Below, piece by piece: positions 1 to 8,696 of a stretch of DNA of 43,727 bases (its first letter is position 1; each line of letters begins with the position of its first letter). The position numbers and the translations under genes were made by a program. This stretch comes from Chitinispirillum sp. (GTDB lineage Bacteria; Fibrobacterota; Chitinivibrionia; Chitinivibrionales; Chitinispirillaceae), in contig SKJJ01000068.1 of the NCBI GenBank assembly GCA_007115975.1, positions 1-43,727 on the forward strand, written 5' to 3'. The notes beneath the pieces were generated by a model. That model was not told the DNA's origin. It saw only the letters and a program-made list of their open reading frames with translations, and made no database searches.

Positions 1-107
1 GGTAAAAAAATCGTTTTGCAAAAACAAGTGCCACTGTTAAAAGATTATACCGTTGGTAACAAATGATGTCGAGCAAAAATATACATCGTTGGTGAATATT
101 TTTATCC

Positions 108-136
108 TTGACTTTTCTCTCCTATTGAAGTAAGAT
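108..136 (+). promoter_or_regulatory. sigma70-type promoter of the signalling operon
   Basis: A -35 box TTGACT (108-113) and a -10 box TAAGAT (131-136) are separated by exactly 17 bases, close to the bacterial housekeeping consensus. The predicted transcription start near 143 lies just before the kinase. An in-frame GTG at 145 would then sit at the extreme 5' end of the mRNA, which supports the ATG at 172, behind an AGGGAG ribosome site, as the true start. Confidence 0.6.
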
Positions 137-171
137 ATCGAAAAGTGTCCACTTACAAACAGGGAGAAAAA

Positions 172-1056
172 ATGGATACAACCCACGATATAAGTGCACT
201 GCTTGAGGAGAACCGGACTCTTAAGAACCAAATTATGACGCTTCAGGAGACTCAAGACCATTGCATCAGAACTGAAAAACTTGCATCGGTTGGCCGCCTT
301 TCTGCCGGAATAGCCCACGAAATCAACAACCCCGTTGGTTTCGTTTCAAGTAACAGCACCACTCTCACCGGGTATATCAACAGAATCAACGAAATCCTTG
401 CAATGTACCGTAAGGGTATCGATAGAGATATTATAGCGAAAAGGGAAAAAACCCTTAAAATTGACTTCATCATTGAGGACATCGGCAATCTTTTAATGGA
501 AAACATTGAAGGACTCGCCCGAATAACAAACATCATCAGTAACCTGAAAAAATTTTCGCGAAACGATAATGGATCAGAGTACATGAATGCAGATCTCAAT
601 GAGGCAATTCGCAGCGTACTGGTTATCTCAAAAAATGAGACAAAATATTATGCTGATATCAAAACCGATCTGGGAGATATCGGAATGATATACTGTAACA
701 TTTCTGAACTCAACCAGGTCATTCTTAATCTTATCATAAATGCAGTCCAGGCCCTCAAAGAATTGGATCGCGAAAACTTGGGCCAAATAACCATCAGGAC
801 CTACAAAGATTCAGATTGGATATACTGCGAAATCGCAGATGACGGTCCGGGTATACCAAATCAGATCAAAAGTAAAATATTTGACCCATTCTACACAACA
901 AAAGAAGTTGGAGTTGGAACTGGCCTTGGCCTAAGTATTTGTCATGACATTGTAGTCACCAAACACAAGGGCAGGATCACTCTAGACAGCGAAGTTGGCA
1001 AAGGCACTGTTTTTACAATTGTGTTACCACGATACAAGGATGGTACTAATGAGTAA
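172..1056 (+). CDS. soluble sensor histidine kinase (HisKA-HATPase)
   Basis: A 294-residue cytoplasmic histidine kinase that should autophosphorylate and pass phosphate to a response regulator. I start it at the ATG behind AGGGAG rather than at the upstream in-frame GTG (145). Residues 8-37 form a short coiled coil. The H-box reads SVGRLSAGIAHEINNP with the phospho-acceptor at His49. The ATP lid follows with N-box (NLIINAVQAL), G1 (DDGPGIP) and G2 (GTGLGL) motifs. There is no sensor domain and no membrane segment, so its input must come from a partner protein. Its last 8 bases overlap the next gene, a receiver protein, which indicates translational coupling and a cognate pair. The signal is unknown. 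Confidence 0.92.
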   Translation: MDTTHDISALLEENRTLKNQIMTLQETQDHCIRTEKLASVGRLSAGIAHEINNPVGFVSSNSTTLTGYINRINEILAMYRKGIDRDIIAKREKTLKIDFIIEDIGNLLMENIEGLARITNIISNLKKFSRNDNGSEYMNADLNEAIRSVLVISKNETKYYADIKTDLGDIGMIYCNISELNQVILNLIINAVQALKELDRENLGQITIRTYKDSDWIYCEIADDGPGIPNQIKSKIFDPFYTTKEVGVGTGLGLSICHDIVVTKHKGRITLDSEVGKGTVFTIVLPRYKDGTNE

Positions 1057-2227
1057 AAAAATTCTGTTTGTCGATGATGACAACCTTGTCTTGAATGCTC
1101 TTGAACGTACCTTCCTCTACTCAGATTATGAAACACATTTCGCAAACAGTGTCACCGATGCCCTGAATCTCCTCAAGCAAACAGATGTGGACATGGTAAT
1201 ATCTGATATCAGAATGGCTCCCGTTAATGGTTACGTCTTTTTAAAAAAGGTCAGGGAGCTATACCCCGAAACGTTACGCATTGTATTAAGCGCATATGCT
1301 GACAAACCAATGATCATTAAAACCATCTGTGACGGCATTGCAAAAATTTACATGCTCAAACCATGGGATAACGCTAAGTTTGTAACTGAAATAACTCATA
1401 TTTTTGAAATGTATGATAATCTGCACAGTCTCAACATCCTGCAGAACACAACCTACGGCATACAGATTCCGCTGTTACCACAAGTATACAAAGAGGTATT
1501 AAAAGCCATTGAACAGGATTACAGCTTTAAAGAAATTACTGCAATTATTGAACAAGATCCGGTCTGTGCAGCCAAAGTACTTGCACTCGCCGGCTCCTCA
1601 TTCTATGGACTCAATGTTAATTCCGTCCATCAGGCGCTTGTATTTTTAGGGGTACGAGCAGTAAAAGATCTCCTCATCGTATCAGAGGTTTTTTCCGACA
1701 CCGATTCCAATAACGAAATTGGAAAAAGCCGAAGAAACCTGCTTAAGCAAGCAAATATCTGCAGTTCACTGCTTAACGGATTTCACCAACACCTCTACAA
1801 CAAAAGAATTATTGAAGAGTACAGTACTGCCGGCCTCTTGCTGGATATTGGAAGAATTTCAATGCTCAACACCTACAAAGGCAATTATAGCGCGATCATA
1901 GAAAAGACAACCTGCAGCAACACCATCTCAGACAGTGAAATAACAGCGTTTGGCATTTCTCACAATCAAGTGGGGGCATCCGTTGCAGACTGGTGGAATC
2001 TCCCTGCCACTGTCGTAGAGGCCTGCCTGTTTCACCATGACCCACTTAATTCAAAAGTAACACCGGTAAACATCATGGCCTTGATTCACGCTGCAGATTT
2101 TTTTTCATGGAAATATTTCGGTGTCAATAAAAACGTCTCTATTTCAAGTGATGTTCTTGACATCCTTGACACCACCATGGACCAACTTGACAAGTGGGCA
2201 ACCACGATACTTCAGACCAAAAGCTAA
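1049..2227 (+). CDS. response regulator with HDOD output domain
   Basis: A 392-residue two-domain protein. The N-terminal receiver (about residues 3-120) has the acidic pocket FVDDD and the phospho-acceptor Asp53 in the motif SDIRM, with the conserved Lys in LKPWD. Residues about 135-340 match an HDOD domain (PLLPQVYKEVL, IIEQDPVCAAKVL, ALVFLGVRAVKDLL), a relative of HD hydrolases that usually lacks catalysis and acts as a signalling scaffold. The chosen ATG has AGGA eight bases upstream and overlaps the kinase stop codon; longer starts at 995 and 1040 have poorer context. It is probably the partner of the upstream kinase. REC-HDOD proteins are common in cyclic-di-GMP and motility circuits, but no target is visible here. 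Confidence 0.88.
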   Translation: MSKKILFVDDDNLVLNALERTFLYSDYETHFANSVTDALNLLKQTDVDMVISDIRMAPVNGYVFLKKVRELYPETLRIVLSAYADKPMIIKTICDGIAKIYMLKPWDNAKFVTEITHIFEMYDNLHSLNILQNTTYGIQIPLLPQVYKEVLKAIEQDYSFKEITAIIEQDPVCAAKVLALAGSSFYGLNVNSVHQALVFLGVRAVKDLLIVSEVFSDTDSNNEIGKSRRNLLKQANICSSLLNGFHQHLYNKRIIEEYSTAGLLLDIGRISMLNTYKGNYSAIIEKTTCSNTISDSEITAFGISHNQVGASVADWWNLPATVVEACLFHHDPLNSKVTPVNIMALIHAADFFSWKYFGVNKNVSISSDVLDILDTTMDQLDKWATTILQTKS

Positions 2228-2239
2228 AGAGGAGAAACT

Positions 2240-3151
2240 ATGTGTGGACGTGTGCTGTTTGTAGATGATGAACAAAATGTACTTTCTGCCATAAAACGTA
2301 TGTTTTTTGACAGTGAATATCAACTCTTCTTTGCTTCCAGTGGTAAAGAAGGCTTGTCCTTGCTGTCAGATACACCTGTGGATGTCATCGTTTCAGACAT
2401 GAGAATGCCTGAAATGGACGGAGTCGAATTTCTAAAATTGTCAAGAGATGTCTGTCCGGAGGCTATAAGAATAGTTCTGTCCGGACAAGCTGAAATCGCT
2501 AACATAATGGATTCCATAAATTTCGGAGCTGTTTGGCGTTATATAGCAAAACCTTGGAATGATAACGACATGAAAATCACCATCCATAACGCACTTGATC
2601 TTCACCAAAAAAACCAGGAGAGAAAGCTCCTATTAAGCGAACTTGCAGAGAAAAACAGTGAACTTTTAGCATTAAATGAAAGCCTCGAACTAAAAGTGGC
2701 TCAACGTACAAAAGCCATCAACACCCAAAACCAACTCCTCAGCCTGATTATACAGGAGACTGAAATAGAGGAGTTTTTCAGAAAATCCTGCTCAATCCTT
2801 TCACCCTGTGTAGGCTGCGAAAACCTTATACTTTCACTTACTTACGGAGACAATACGGTGCTATACCACACCAATGAACCTCCCGAGTCTTTGAAAAATA
2901 CACTCAAGGAAAAATGCTCCCAAACACAACCATTCCACAAGGACGACTACACGATACTGCCGTTAATAAAGAACAGTTCTACTCTTGGCCTCTTAGCCTT
3001 CACTACCACCAACAAGATTCCGCCGGAAGAATACGATCAGTTTGAAACAACTGTACGAGCGATTTTTCCGCTTGCACTTTCACAGCACAAAGCAGTAATG
3101 GATGCACCCGGTATGATTTCAACCCTCGATGATCTATTAACAAAGCTCTGA
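2240..3151 (+). CDS. response regulator with coiled coil and GAF-like C-terminus
   Basis: A 303-residue protein with a receiver domain at residues 3-118: acidic pair FVDDE, acceptor Asp53 in SDMRMPEMD, signature Thr/Ser region VLSGQAE and Lys in AKPWND. Residues about 122-165 are a long charged coiled coil, and residues about 170-300 look like a small-ligand sensory fold of GAF type; that last assignment is weak. There is no HTH, HD-GYP or GGDEF output, so it probably acts through protein contacts. An AGAGGAG ribosome site precedes the ATG and the gap to the previous gene is 12 bases, so it is part of the same operon as a second phosphate acceptor of the kinase. Confidence 0.85.
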   Translation: MCGRVLFVDDEQNVLSAIKRMFFDSEYQLFFASSGKEGLSLLSDTPVDVIVSDMRMPEMDGVEFLKLSRDVCPEAIRIVLSGQAEIANIMDSINFGAVWRYIAKPWNDNDMKITIHNALDLHQKNQERKLLLSELAEKNSELLALNESLELKVAQRTKAINTQNQLLSLIIQETEIEEFFRKSCSILSPCVGCENLILSLTYGDNTVLYHTNEPPESLKNTLKEKCSQTQPFHKDDYTILPLIKNSSTLGLLAFTTTNKIPPEEYDQFETTVRAIFPLALSQHKAVMDAPGMISTLDDLLTKL

Positions 3152-3164
3152 TACGGAGGATACA

Positions 3165-5123
3165 GTGAACGATACATTCAAGTTTGAAATATCTCCCAAT
3201 GCTGCAACAGTCTATCTTCGTGCACTTGACCCGGATATTTCCATCGAAAGCGTTAGAGCTTCGGCAACGGAGAACGGTATCACACAGGGTATACAGTGGG
3301 AAGAGGCAGAACTTTTTATAGATCAGATAAAGTATATACAAAAACTAAACAGAACGATCCTTTTTGCCAAGGCCACTCCACCAGAGTATGCTATATATCT
3401 CGGACGAAAAGAGAAAGAACTGCCCCAAGGCGAATTTGTAAACATTATAGACAATCTAAGGAAAACAGGTAAAGCCATCGAAGAACTAAACGAGAACAGT
3501 AGCCTCAAGGGAGGAATTTTTGTCAACTCCGGTGATGTAGCTTTTACAATAGAAGAAAGGAAGCCCGGAAAAGATGTCTTTGGAAAAGAGGCACGGCCTT
3601 TTTCGCTCGATATGCCAATAAACAGAATTGCCAACATTTCAAAAGTACAGTCAAACAACAAAATGGAGTTCATTGCTGGTAAAACCGGATATGTTATCTA
3701 CGCACTGAATGAGCTTACTATAGCTGATCCATTTATCGTAGCAGCTGATAAGATGGCTATGTCACTAATTATTGTGCCACTGGTAATGGGAGAAAACAAC
3801 CTTATAGATAAGGTTGCCAGAACTTCTATCAAAATAGATGACAGTGTCGGTGCATCGGTTATGGCTCAAGTTGAAAGCCAGCTTAGCAAGAACAACTTAG
3901 GAATTATCAGAATACGAACCGGAAAACCACCTGAGCGTGGAAGAAAGGGTTCAATGAAATTTTTGGTGAGTTGCAGTTCAACTCTACAAGAAGATAAAGC
4001 GGGGAAAATTGATTTCAAAGCCCTCAGCAGCTACATTGAAATTAAGAAAGGAACCGCTATTGCAGAGTTAATTCCCGCAATTCCATCCAAACCGGGAATG
4101 GATGTCTTCGGTGAACTGATCCCGACCCCCCAGGTTGTGGAATATTCCTTTAAGCCCGGTAAGAATGTAACAATGAAAGAGATCGATGGAAAACAGGTCT
4201 TTTTCTCCGATATTACAGGAATTCTCGATTTACAAAATCACACAGCCAGAGTGTTACCTGAGCTGATAATTTCAGGAGATGCAGGGATAGAAACTGGTAA
4301 CATTAAATGTAGTGTTAATGTCATTATAAAAGGCAGTGTTCTCGCTGGGTTCAAGGTAGAGAGTGACGGTGACATATTTATCAGCGATGGAGTGGAAGAC
4401 TATGCGGAGATTTTCTGCAAAGGTAACTGCACCATACAAAAGGGTGTTTTTGGTGAAAACACCCGCATTAATGTACTGGGAAATGCACAGGTTGGCTTCA
4501 TTCAAAACAGCTACTTCAATGTAAAGGGTGACCTCACGGTTAAAGAGTTCATCTATCAATCCTATGTATACTGTGAAGGCTTTTTATCCATTGAAGGCAG
4601 TGGGTTTAACAGTACCAATAAAGGTTGTGTTATCGGTGGGACAGTAAGCAGTATGAAGTCTATCACACTGCACTCTATAGGTGCAAACACTACAACAACT
4701 ACCGTTTATTGCGGTGTTAACCCCGAACTGGTAACGGTGCTTGACGATGTAGCCAGGACAGTCGGTGCCCTGAAAAAGCAGATCGCTGCAGCACAAAACA
4801 AAATCGGATTCGATTTATCGGACCCTCGATTCCAGGCACGACTAAAAAACAGATCCATGCAGAGCAAAGATAACATCAGGGAAAAGTTGGAAGACCTTAA
4901 AGGACTAATATCAAATTATACAAAAATGCAAAACAGCTACAAAACATTGAATTCGAAAACCTATGCTCCTGAACCTGACAAACTTATGATAGTTGTTGAA
5001 AAACATGCTGTTCCACAAGTCATTCTAAACATAGGTGGCCAACGCAAACTTATCGGTGAGTCACATAAAAACATTAAAGCCAAATTGCAGGATGGTGCTG
5101 TCTGCATCATTTCAAAATTTTAG
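3165..5123 (+). CDS. FapA/DUF342 family protein
   Basis: A 652-residue protein of the FapA (DUF342) family. The start is GTG with a strong CGGAGGA site eight bases upstream and a 13-base gap to the preceding response regulator. About residues 1-190 are an N-terminal region. The middle (about 230-350) holds the repeated family block with EIKKGTAIAELIPAIPSKPGMDVFGELIP. Residues about 360-520 form a right-handed beta-helix-like stretch rich in short Val/Ile/Gly strands, and the C-terminal 130 residues are helical and charged. Family members polymerise or scaffold and have been linked to polar flagellar assembly and cell-surface signalling. Being last in a kinase/receiver operon suggests it is the effector or localisation scaffold. 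No enzymatic motif is seen. Confidence 0.8.
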   Translation: MNDTFKFEISPNAATVYLRALDPDISIESVRASATENGITQGIQWEEAELFIDQIKYIQKLNRTILFAKATPPEYAIYLGRKEKELPQGEFVNIIDNLRKTGKAIEELNENSSLKGGIFVNSGDVAFTIEERKPGKDVFGKEARPFSLDMPINRIANISKVQSNNKMEFIAGKTGYVIYALNELTIADPFIVAADKMAMSLIIVPLVMGENNLIDKVARTSIKIDDSVGASVMAQVESQLSKNNLGIIRIRTGKPPERGRKGSMKFLVSCSSTLQEDKAGKIDFKALSSYIEIKKGTAIAELIPAIPSKPGMDVFGELIPTPQVVEYSFKPGKNVTMKEIDGKQVFFSDITGILDLQNHTARVLPELIISGDAGIETGNIKCSVNVIIKGSVLAGFKVESDGDIFISDGVEDYAEIFCKGNCTIQKGVFGENTRINVLGNAQVGFIQNSYFNVKGDLTVKEFIYQSYVYCEGFLSIEGSGFNSTNKGCVIGGTVSSMKSITLHSIGANTTTTTVYCGVNPELVTVLDDVARTVGALKKQIAAAQNKIGFDLSDPRFQARLKNRSMQSKDNIREKLEDLKGLISNYTKMQNSYKTLNSKTYAPEPDKLMIVVEKHAVPQVILNIGGQRKLIGESHKNIKAKLQDGAVCIISKF

Positions 5124-5292
5124 TTAAAAAAAGCAGATTCACACTCTCTATTTGAACAATGTAGATCCCTGACCGTAACGAAACAGGAAAAGAGTGCAGT
5201 CCGGGTGTGGCAACAGTAAAAACAACCCTGCCATCAAGCCCGTAAAGAATTACAGATCGTACCCCGATATGAATTATGTCCCAAGAACCCTC
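5107..5292 (-). pseudogene. remnant of a secreted protein's C-terminal sorting domain
   Basis: Reading the minus strand of the gap between the FapA gene and the flavoprotein gives an open frame of about 60 codons ending TGA at 5107-5109. It contains VILYGLDGRVVF, then a variable loop, then LRSGIYIVQIES and a terminal LTKILK. This is the classic layout of a type IX-like C-terminal sorting domain: hydrophobic strand, LxGRxV turn, SGxYxV strand, final Lys-rich strand. It can be compared with the end of the PL14 lyase in this window (NGLYIAQI, then VLIEK). There is no start codon and a TGA lies directly upstream (5293-5295). It also overlaps both neighbours by a few bases. I read it as the surviving 3' end of a deleted gene. 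Confidence 0.55.
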
Positions 5293-6860
5293 TCAGCGCA
5301 AAGCACACCATCAACTGCAGCCGAAATTATCCCACCCGAATACCCGGCTCCCTCTCCACAGGGATAGAGTCCTTTGATACCTATAGCCTCCATGGTATCA
5401 CCTCTGGTTATGCGGACCGGGGAAGAGCTGCGAGTTTCGACTCCTGTAAGCAGAGCATCAGGGTAGGCAAACCCCGGCATCCATGCATCCATTGCGGGAA
5501 TAGCCCCACGCAAAGAACCGGTCACATAACCAGGCAAACAACTGTCAAGTGATGTAAATTCTGTTCCTGGCCGATACGTAGGTTCAACACCTCCAAAAGC
5601 AGTGGTCGTACGATTATCCAGAAAATCTTCAAGTCTTTGCACCGGAGCTTTATAGCCTCCCCCTCCCGCTTTGAATGCAGCCGCTTCGATCCGGCGCTGA
5701 AATTCAATACCTGCGAGGGGATGATCACTTCCCAAATCTTCTTTTCCGATTGTCACAATAAGTGCGCTGTTACTGTTTCTTCCGTTACGCCGGTACTCAC
5801 TCATACCGTTTGTCACCAGACAATTTTCCTCTGACGTCGCCCCAACTACGCTTCCTCCCGGACACATGCAAAAACTGTAGACTGCTCTGCCCTTTTTTAA
5901 ATGCACCACCAGTTTGTAATCCGCTGCGCCGAGGGCTGGATGAGAGGCAAAATCCCCATATTGAATTCTGTTTATCATCTCCTGGGGATGTTCAATACGC
6001 ACACCGATTGCAAATGGCTTCTGTTCCATGAAGATGCCGCTGTTCAGAAGATTCTTAAATGTATCACGCGCACTGTGTCCGATTGCCAGAATCACATTGT
6101 TTGCAGAAAGTTGATTGTAAACACCATTTTCCACAAATCCAACACCTCTAACAAGAGCATCTTTACGAAGTATTTCTGTAACGGTAGCGTTGAAACGTAC
6201 CTCACCACCCAAACCGATTATTTTACTTCTGAGATTTTTAACCGTTTTTTTCAGACGATCGGTGCCGATATGAGGTTTCCCAAAATACAAAATTTCAGCA
6301 GGTGCACCAGCTTCTACAAGTTCAGTGAGCACCTTCGTTTTAAGGGGAGTCATTTTTCCATACTTTAGTTTGCCATCGGAAAAAGTCCCTGCCCCCCCCT
6401 CTCCAAACTGTACGTTTGTAGCGGTATCAAGTACTCCTGTCTGCCAGAACTTTATAACACTTTTGGTACGGCTGTCAACATCTTGCCCCCGTTCGAGAAG
6501 AATCGGTCTTGTTCCGGCCTGAGCCAAAATGAGTGCCGCAAAAATTCCTGCCGGACCACAACCTACAACTATCGGGCGCTCTTTAAGCTTTTTTGGTGTA
6601 ACGGTATACAATTGCTCAGTCACTCGGGAGATACGGTTGTCTTTACGCGGTATACCGACTCGTTTTTCTGTTTCGCCAACCTGTACCAAGATGGTCATAT
6701 TGAAATGCACATCTCTTTTGTCCCGCGCATCAACGGAGCGCTTTGCAATCGTCAGCTTCTCGATTCTTTCTGGACTAATGCGAAGTCTTTTTGCAACTTT
6801 TTTTTCGAGTGTTTTGGTGTTGTAGTCAAGCGGTATCTTGAGATTTGAAATCTTTATCAT
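5274..6860 (-). CDS. FAD-dependent oxidoreductase, COG2509 type
   Basis: A 528-residue flavoprotein resembling the uncharacterised NAD(FAD)-utilising dehydrogenases of COG2509. Residues about 1-85 are a small basic alpha/beta domain typical of this family. The FAD-binding Rossmann motif GCGPAG is at residues 100-105, followed by an acidic ribose-binding end (LLERGQ). NVQFGEGGAGTFSDGKL and the C-terminal PCGEGAGYSGGI are family signatures; the latter closes over the flavin. No membrane segment or signal peptide is present. The physiological substrate of this family is not established. It stands alone on this strand, so context gives no clue. Confidence 0.85.
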   Translation of the reverse strand: MIKISNLKIPLDYNTKTLEKKVAKRLRISPERIEKLTIAKRSVDARDKRDVHFNMTILVQVGETEKRVGIPRKDNRISRVTEQLYTVTPKKLKERPIVVGCGPAGIFAALILAQAGTRPILLERGQDVDSRTKSVIKFWQTGVLDTATNVQFGEGGAGTFSDGKLKYGKMTPLKTKVLTELVEAGAPAEILYFGKPHIGTDRLKKTVKNLRSKIIGLGGEVRFNATVTEILRKDALVRGVGFVENGVYNQLSANNVILAIGHSARDTFKNLLNSGIFMEQKPFAIGVRIEHPQEMINRIQYGDFASHPALGAADYKLVVHLKKGRAVYSFCMCPGGSVVGATSEENCLVTNGMSEYRRNGRNSNSALIVTIGKEDLGSDHPLAGIEFQRRIEAAAFKAGGGGYKAPVQRLEDFLDNRTTTAFGGVEPTYRPGTEFTSLDSCLPGYVTGSLRGAIPAMDAWMPGFAYPDALLTGVETRSSSPVRITRGDTMEAIGIKGLYPCGEGAGYSGGIISAAVDGVLCAERVLGT

Positions 6861-7126
6861 TTTTGCTCTACAGAATTATTTAGGGGCATAAATAGTTAAG
6901 ATAAATTGGGGGCAGACCCGTACGGCCTGCACAACGTAGTACTATTTGCACGTCTCATTCCACACCCTCACAATTTGGGCCTTGCAGAGCTGCTTTTACG
7001 CTAAAAAAACTTTCTGCGCAAGGACGTGTAACGTTTTCTGAAAGGGTTCGCAGAGACTCCGATTCTAGCGACAAAAAGCCAACTCTAAGACCATCACACC
7101 AGGCCCCAAAAAAAATACAACTTAAC

Positions 7127-8428
7127 TCATTGAATACTGGTGTATCGGGTCTGCCCGAATACGCTTTCCAACTCCCGAAAAAAATCTTTATTCGGCACTA
7201 ACCCTTCTCCCTTTACAGAAAGTTCGGGCTTAATCCCTTTTAAAATATACACTGAGCACTCCTTTTTCCCCTTTAGAGCAACCAGACCACGATGCTCGCA
7301 TTCAAAAAAATCTTTTATCAACAGATACGTTTTTTCTGATACATTTATTTCTCTGGATATACCCGTGGACTCTATCCTGCTGGCAGTGTTGACAGTGTCC
7401 CCGAAAACATCATAAGAAAACTTCAGACTCCCAATAACACCGGCAATAAGCGGACCTGAGTGAATCCCGATTCTTATACCGGTAAAATGACAGGCACATT
7501 TTCTTTTCTGTTCTTCAATAAAATGTTTAATCTCCAATGCCGCAAGAGCACAGTCTATGGGGTTGGTCCTGTTAACCACCGGCAGGCCACTGCAAACCAT
7601 ATAAGAATCTCCGATAGTTTTGATCTTCTCAAGATTGTACTTCTTGGTAATAGAATCAAAAAATGAAAAACTGTTATCGAGCTCAGCAAGCAGACTGTTG
7701 TGATCAAGCTGCTCTGCAATTTTGGTAAAATCTACAAAATCAGCAAACATAACCGTTGCCAGTTCGTAACTAACCGGTTTAGTTTTTCCATATTGATTTA
7801 GCTCTACAGCTACACTGGGCGGAAGGATATTCAGAAGCAGCTTGTGGTTTTTTTCTCTTTCAGATACATATCTTCTCATTACTATAACAGCTACCATCGA
7901 AGTACTTAAAACACTATATATGAAGCTTACTGCTACATTGCTATATCTTGATAGCCGGCTGTTGTATGAATCATGTATAATTTCAGGGTACAGGTACTCC
8001 AGAACGATCATCGACAAACTAACAGAAAGAAATAACGACAGAAGCACAACCCGTTGTTTCCCTTTTGATATAACTGCTATAACAAGGGCAACCGGAAAAT
8101 AGAAATACTGAGCACCTCCAACAGTGCCACCATTGTATATCCATATTATTGCCATTAGTACAACAAGAACAACCGTTATCGGAAACACAACCGATTTGAA
8201 TTTATTTCTGATCCGTGAGTAATAGAATGCAGTACAACAGAAAAGGCAAAACACCGTCGTGTATAATACCAGTTCAGGACCATAACCCATGAAGAGATTA
8301 ATTATGGGGAGCGGAAAACTGGCCATAGCACCAAAAAACAGCACAGAGTTAAATATCTGATGTTCAAAAGCGAACAGCCGCGGATCACCGGAGATGTATG
8401 CCCATATTCTTGTTTTAGTTAATCTCAT
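7127..8428 (-). CDS. membrane-bound class III adenylate cyclase
   Basis: A 433-residue protein with about six hydrophobic helices in residues 25-190, then a cytoplasmic class III cyclase domain (about 215-400). The two metal-binding aspartates are Asp230 (FADF) and Asp274 (GDSYM). The base-selecting pair is Lys270 (KTIGD) and Asp340 (YDVFG), the combination used for ATP rather than GTP. The transition-state pair Asn347/Arg351 (NTASR) is intact, so the enzyme should make cyclic AMP. A short helical linker (REKNHKLLLNILPPSVA) joins membrane and catalytic parts, as in many bacterial cyclases. The membrane part has no recognisable ligand domain, so the stimulus is unknown. The gene is monocistronic. 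Confidence 0.9.
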   Translation of the reverse strand: MRLTKTRIWAYISGDPRLFAFEHQIFNSVLFFGAMASFPLPIINLFMGYGPELVLYTTVFCLFCCTAFYYSRIRNKFKSVVFPITVVLVVLMAIIWIYNGGTVGGAQYFYFPVALVIAVISKGKQRVVLLSLFLSVSLSMIVLEYLYPEIIHDSYNSRLSRYSNVAVSFIYSVLSTSMVAVIVMRRYVSEREKNHKLLLNILPPSVAVELNQYGKTKPVSYELATVMFADFVDFTKIAEQLDHNSLLAELDNSFSFFDSITKKYNLEKIKTIGDSYMVCSGLPVVNRTNPIDCALAALEIKHFIEEQKRKCACHFTGIRIGIHSGPLIAGVIGSLKFSYDVFGDTVNTASRIESTGISREINVSEKTYLLIKDFFECEHRGLVALKGKKECSVYILKGIKPELSVKGEGLVPNKDFFRELESVFGQTRYTSIQ

Positions 8429-8696
8429 TATTCAAGCCTTAAGAAATACACACCTAATAAATAGATTCCAAACCAACACGAATCAAACCTCTGTGTGTAA
8501 TTATAGCATTTTTACAATAACAGATCAAATAAAGACCAAGAGCTTAGTCACTTTTCAGTATTATTCATATAATATACTATCTTTAAGTTGCAGCAAATGA
8601 TCGCTGATTACATATAAAATGTAGTTGCATGATATATCTTATACATCTTAGAGAGCAGATTACTACAACTCCACCCGAAACAGACTACAGATACTC

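Noticed and set aside
37-318. Minus-strand frame of 93 codons at the left edge
   Set aside because: It covers the promoter and kinase start, has no ribosome site and no protein-like composition; a shadow frame.
5637-6848. Several plus-strand frames opposite the flavoprotein gene
   Set aside because: All lie antisense to a conserved coding sequence and show no family motif.
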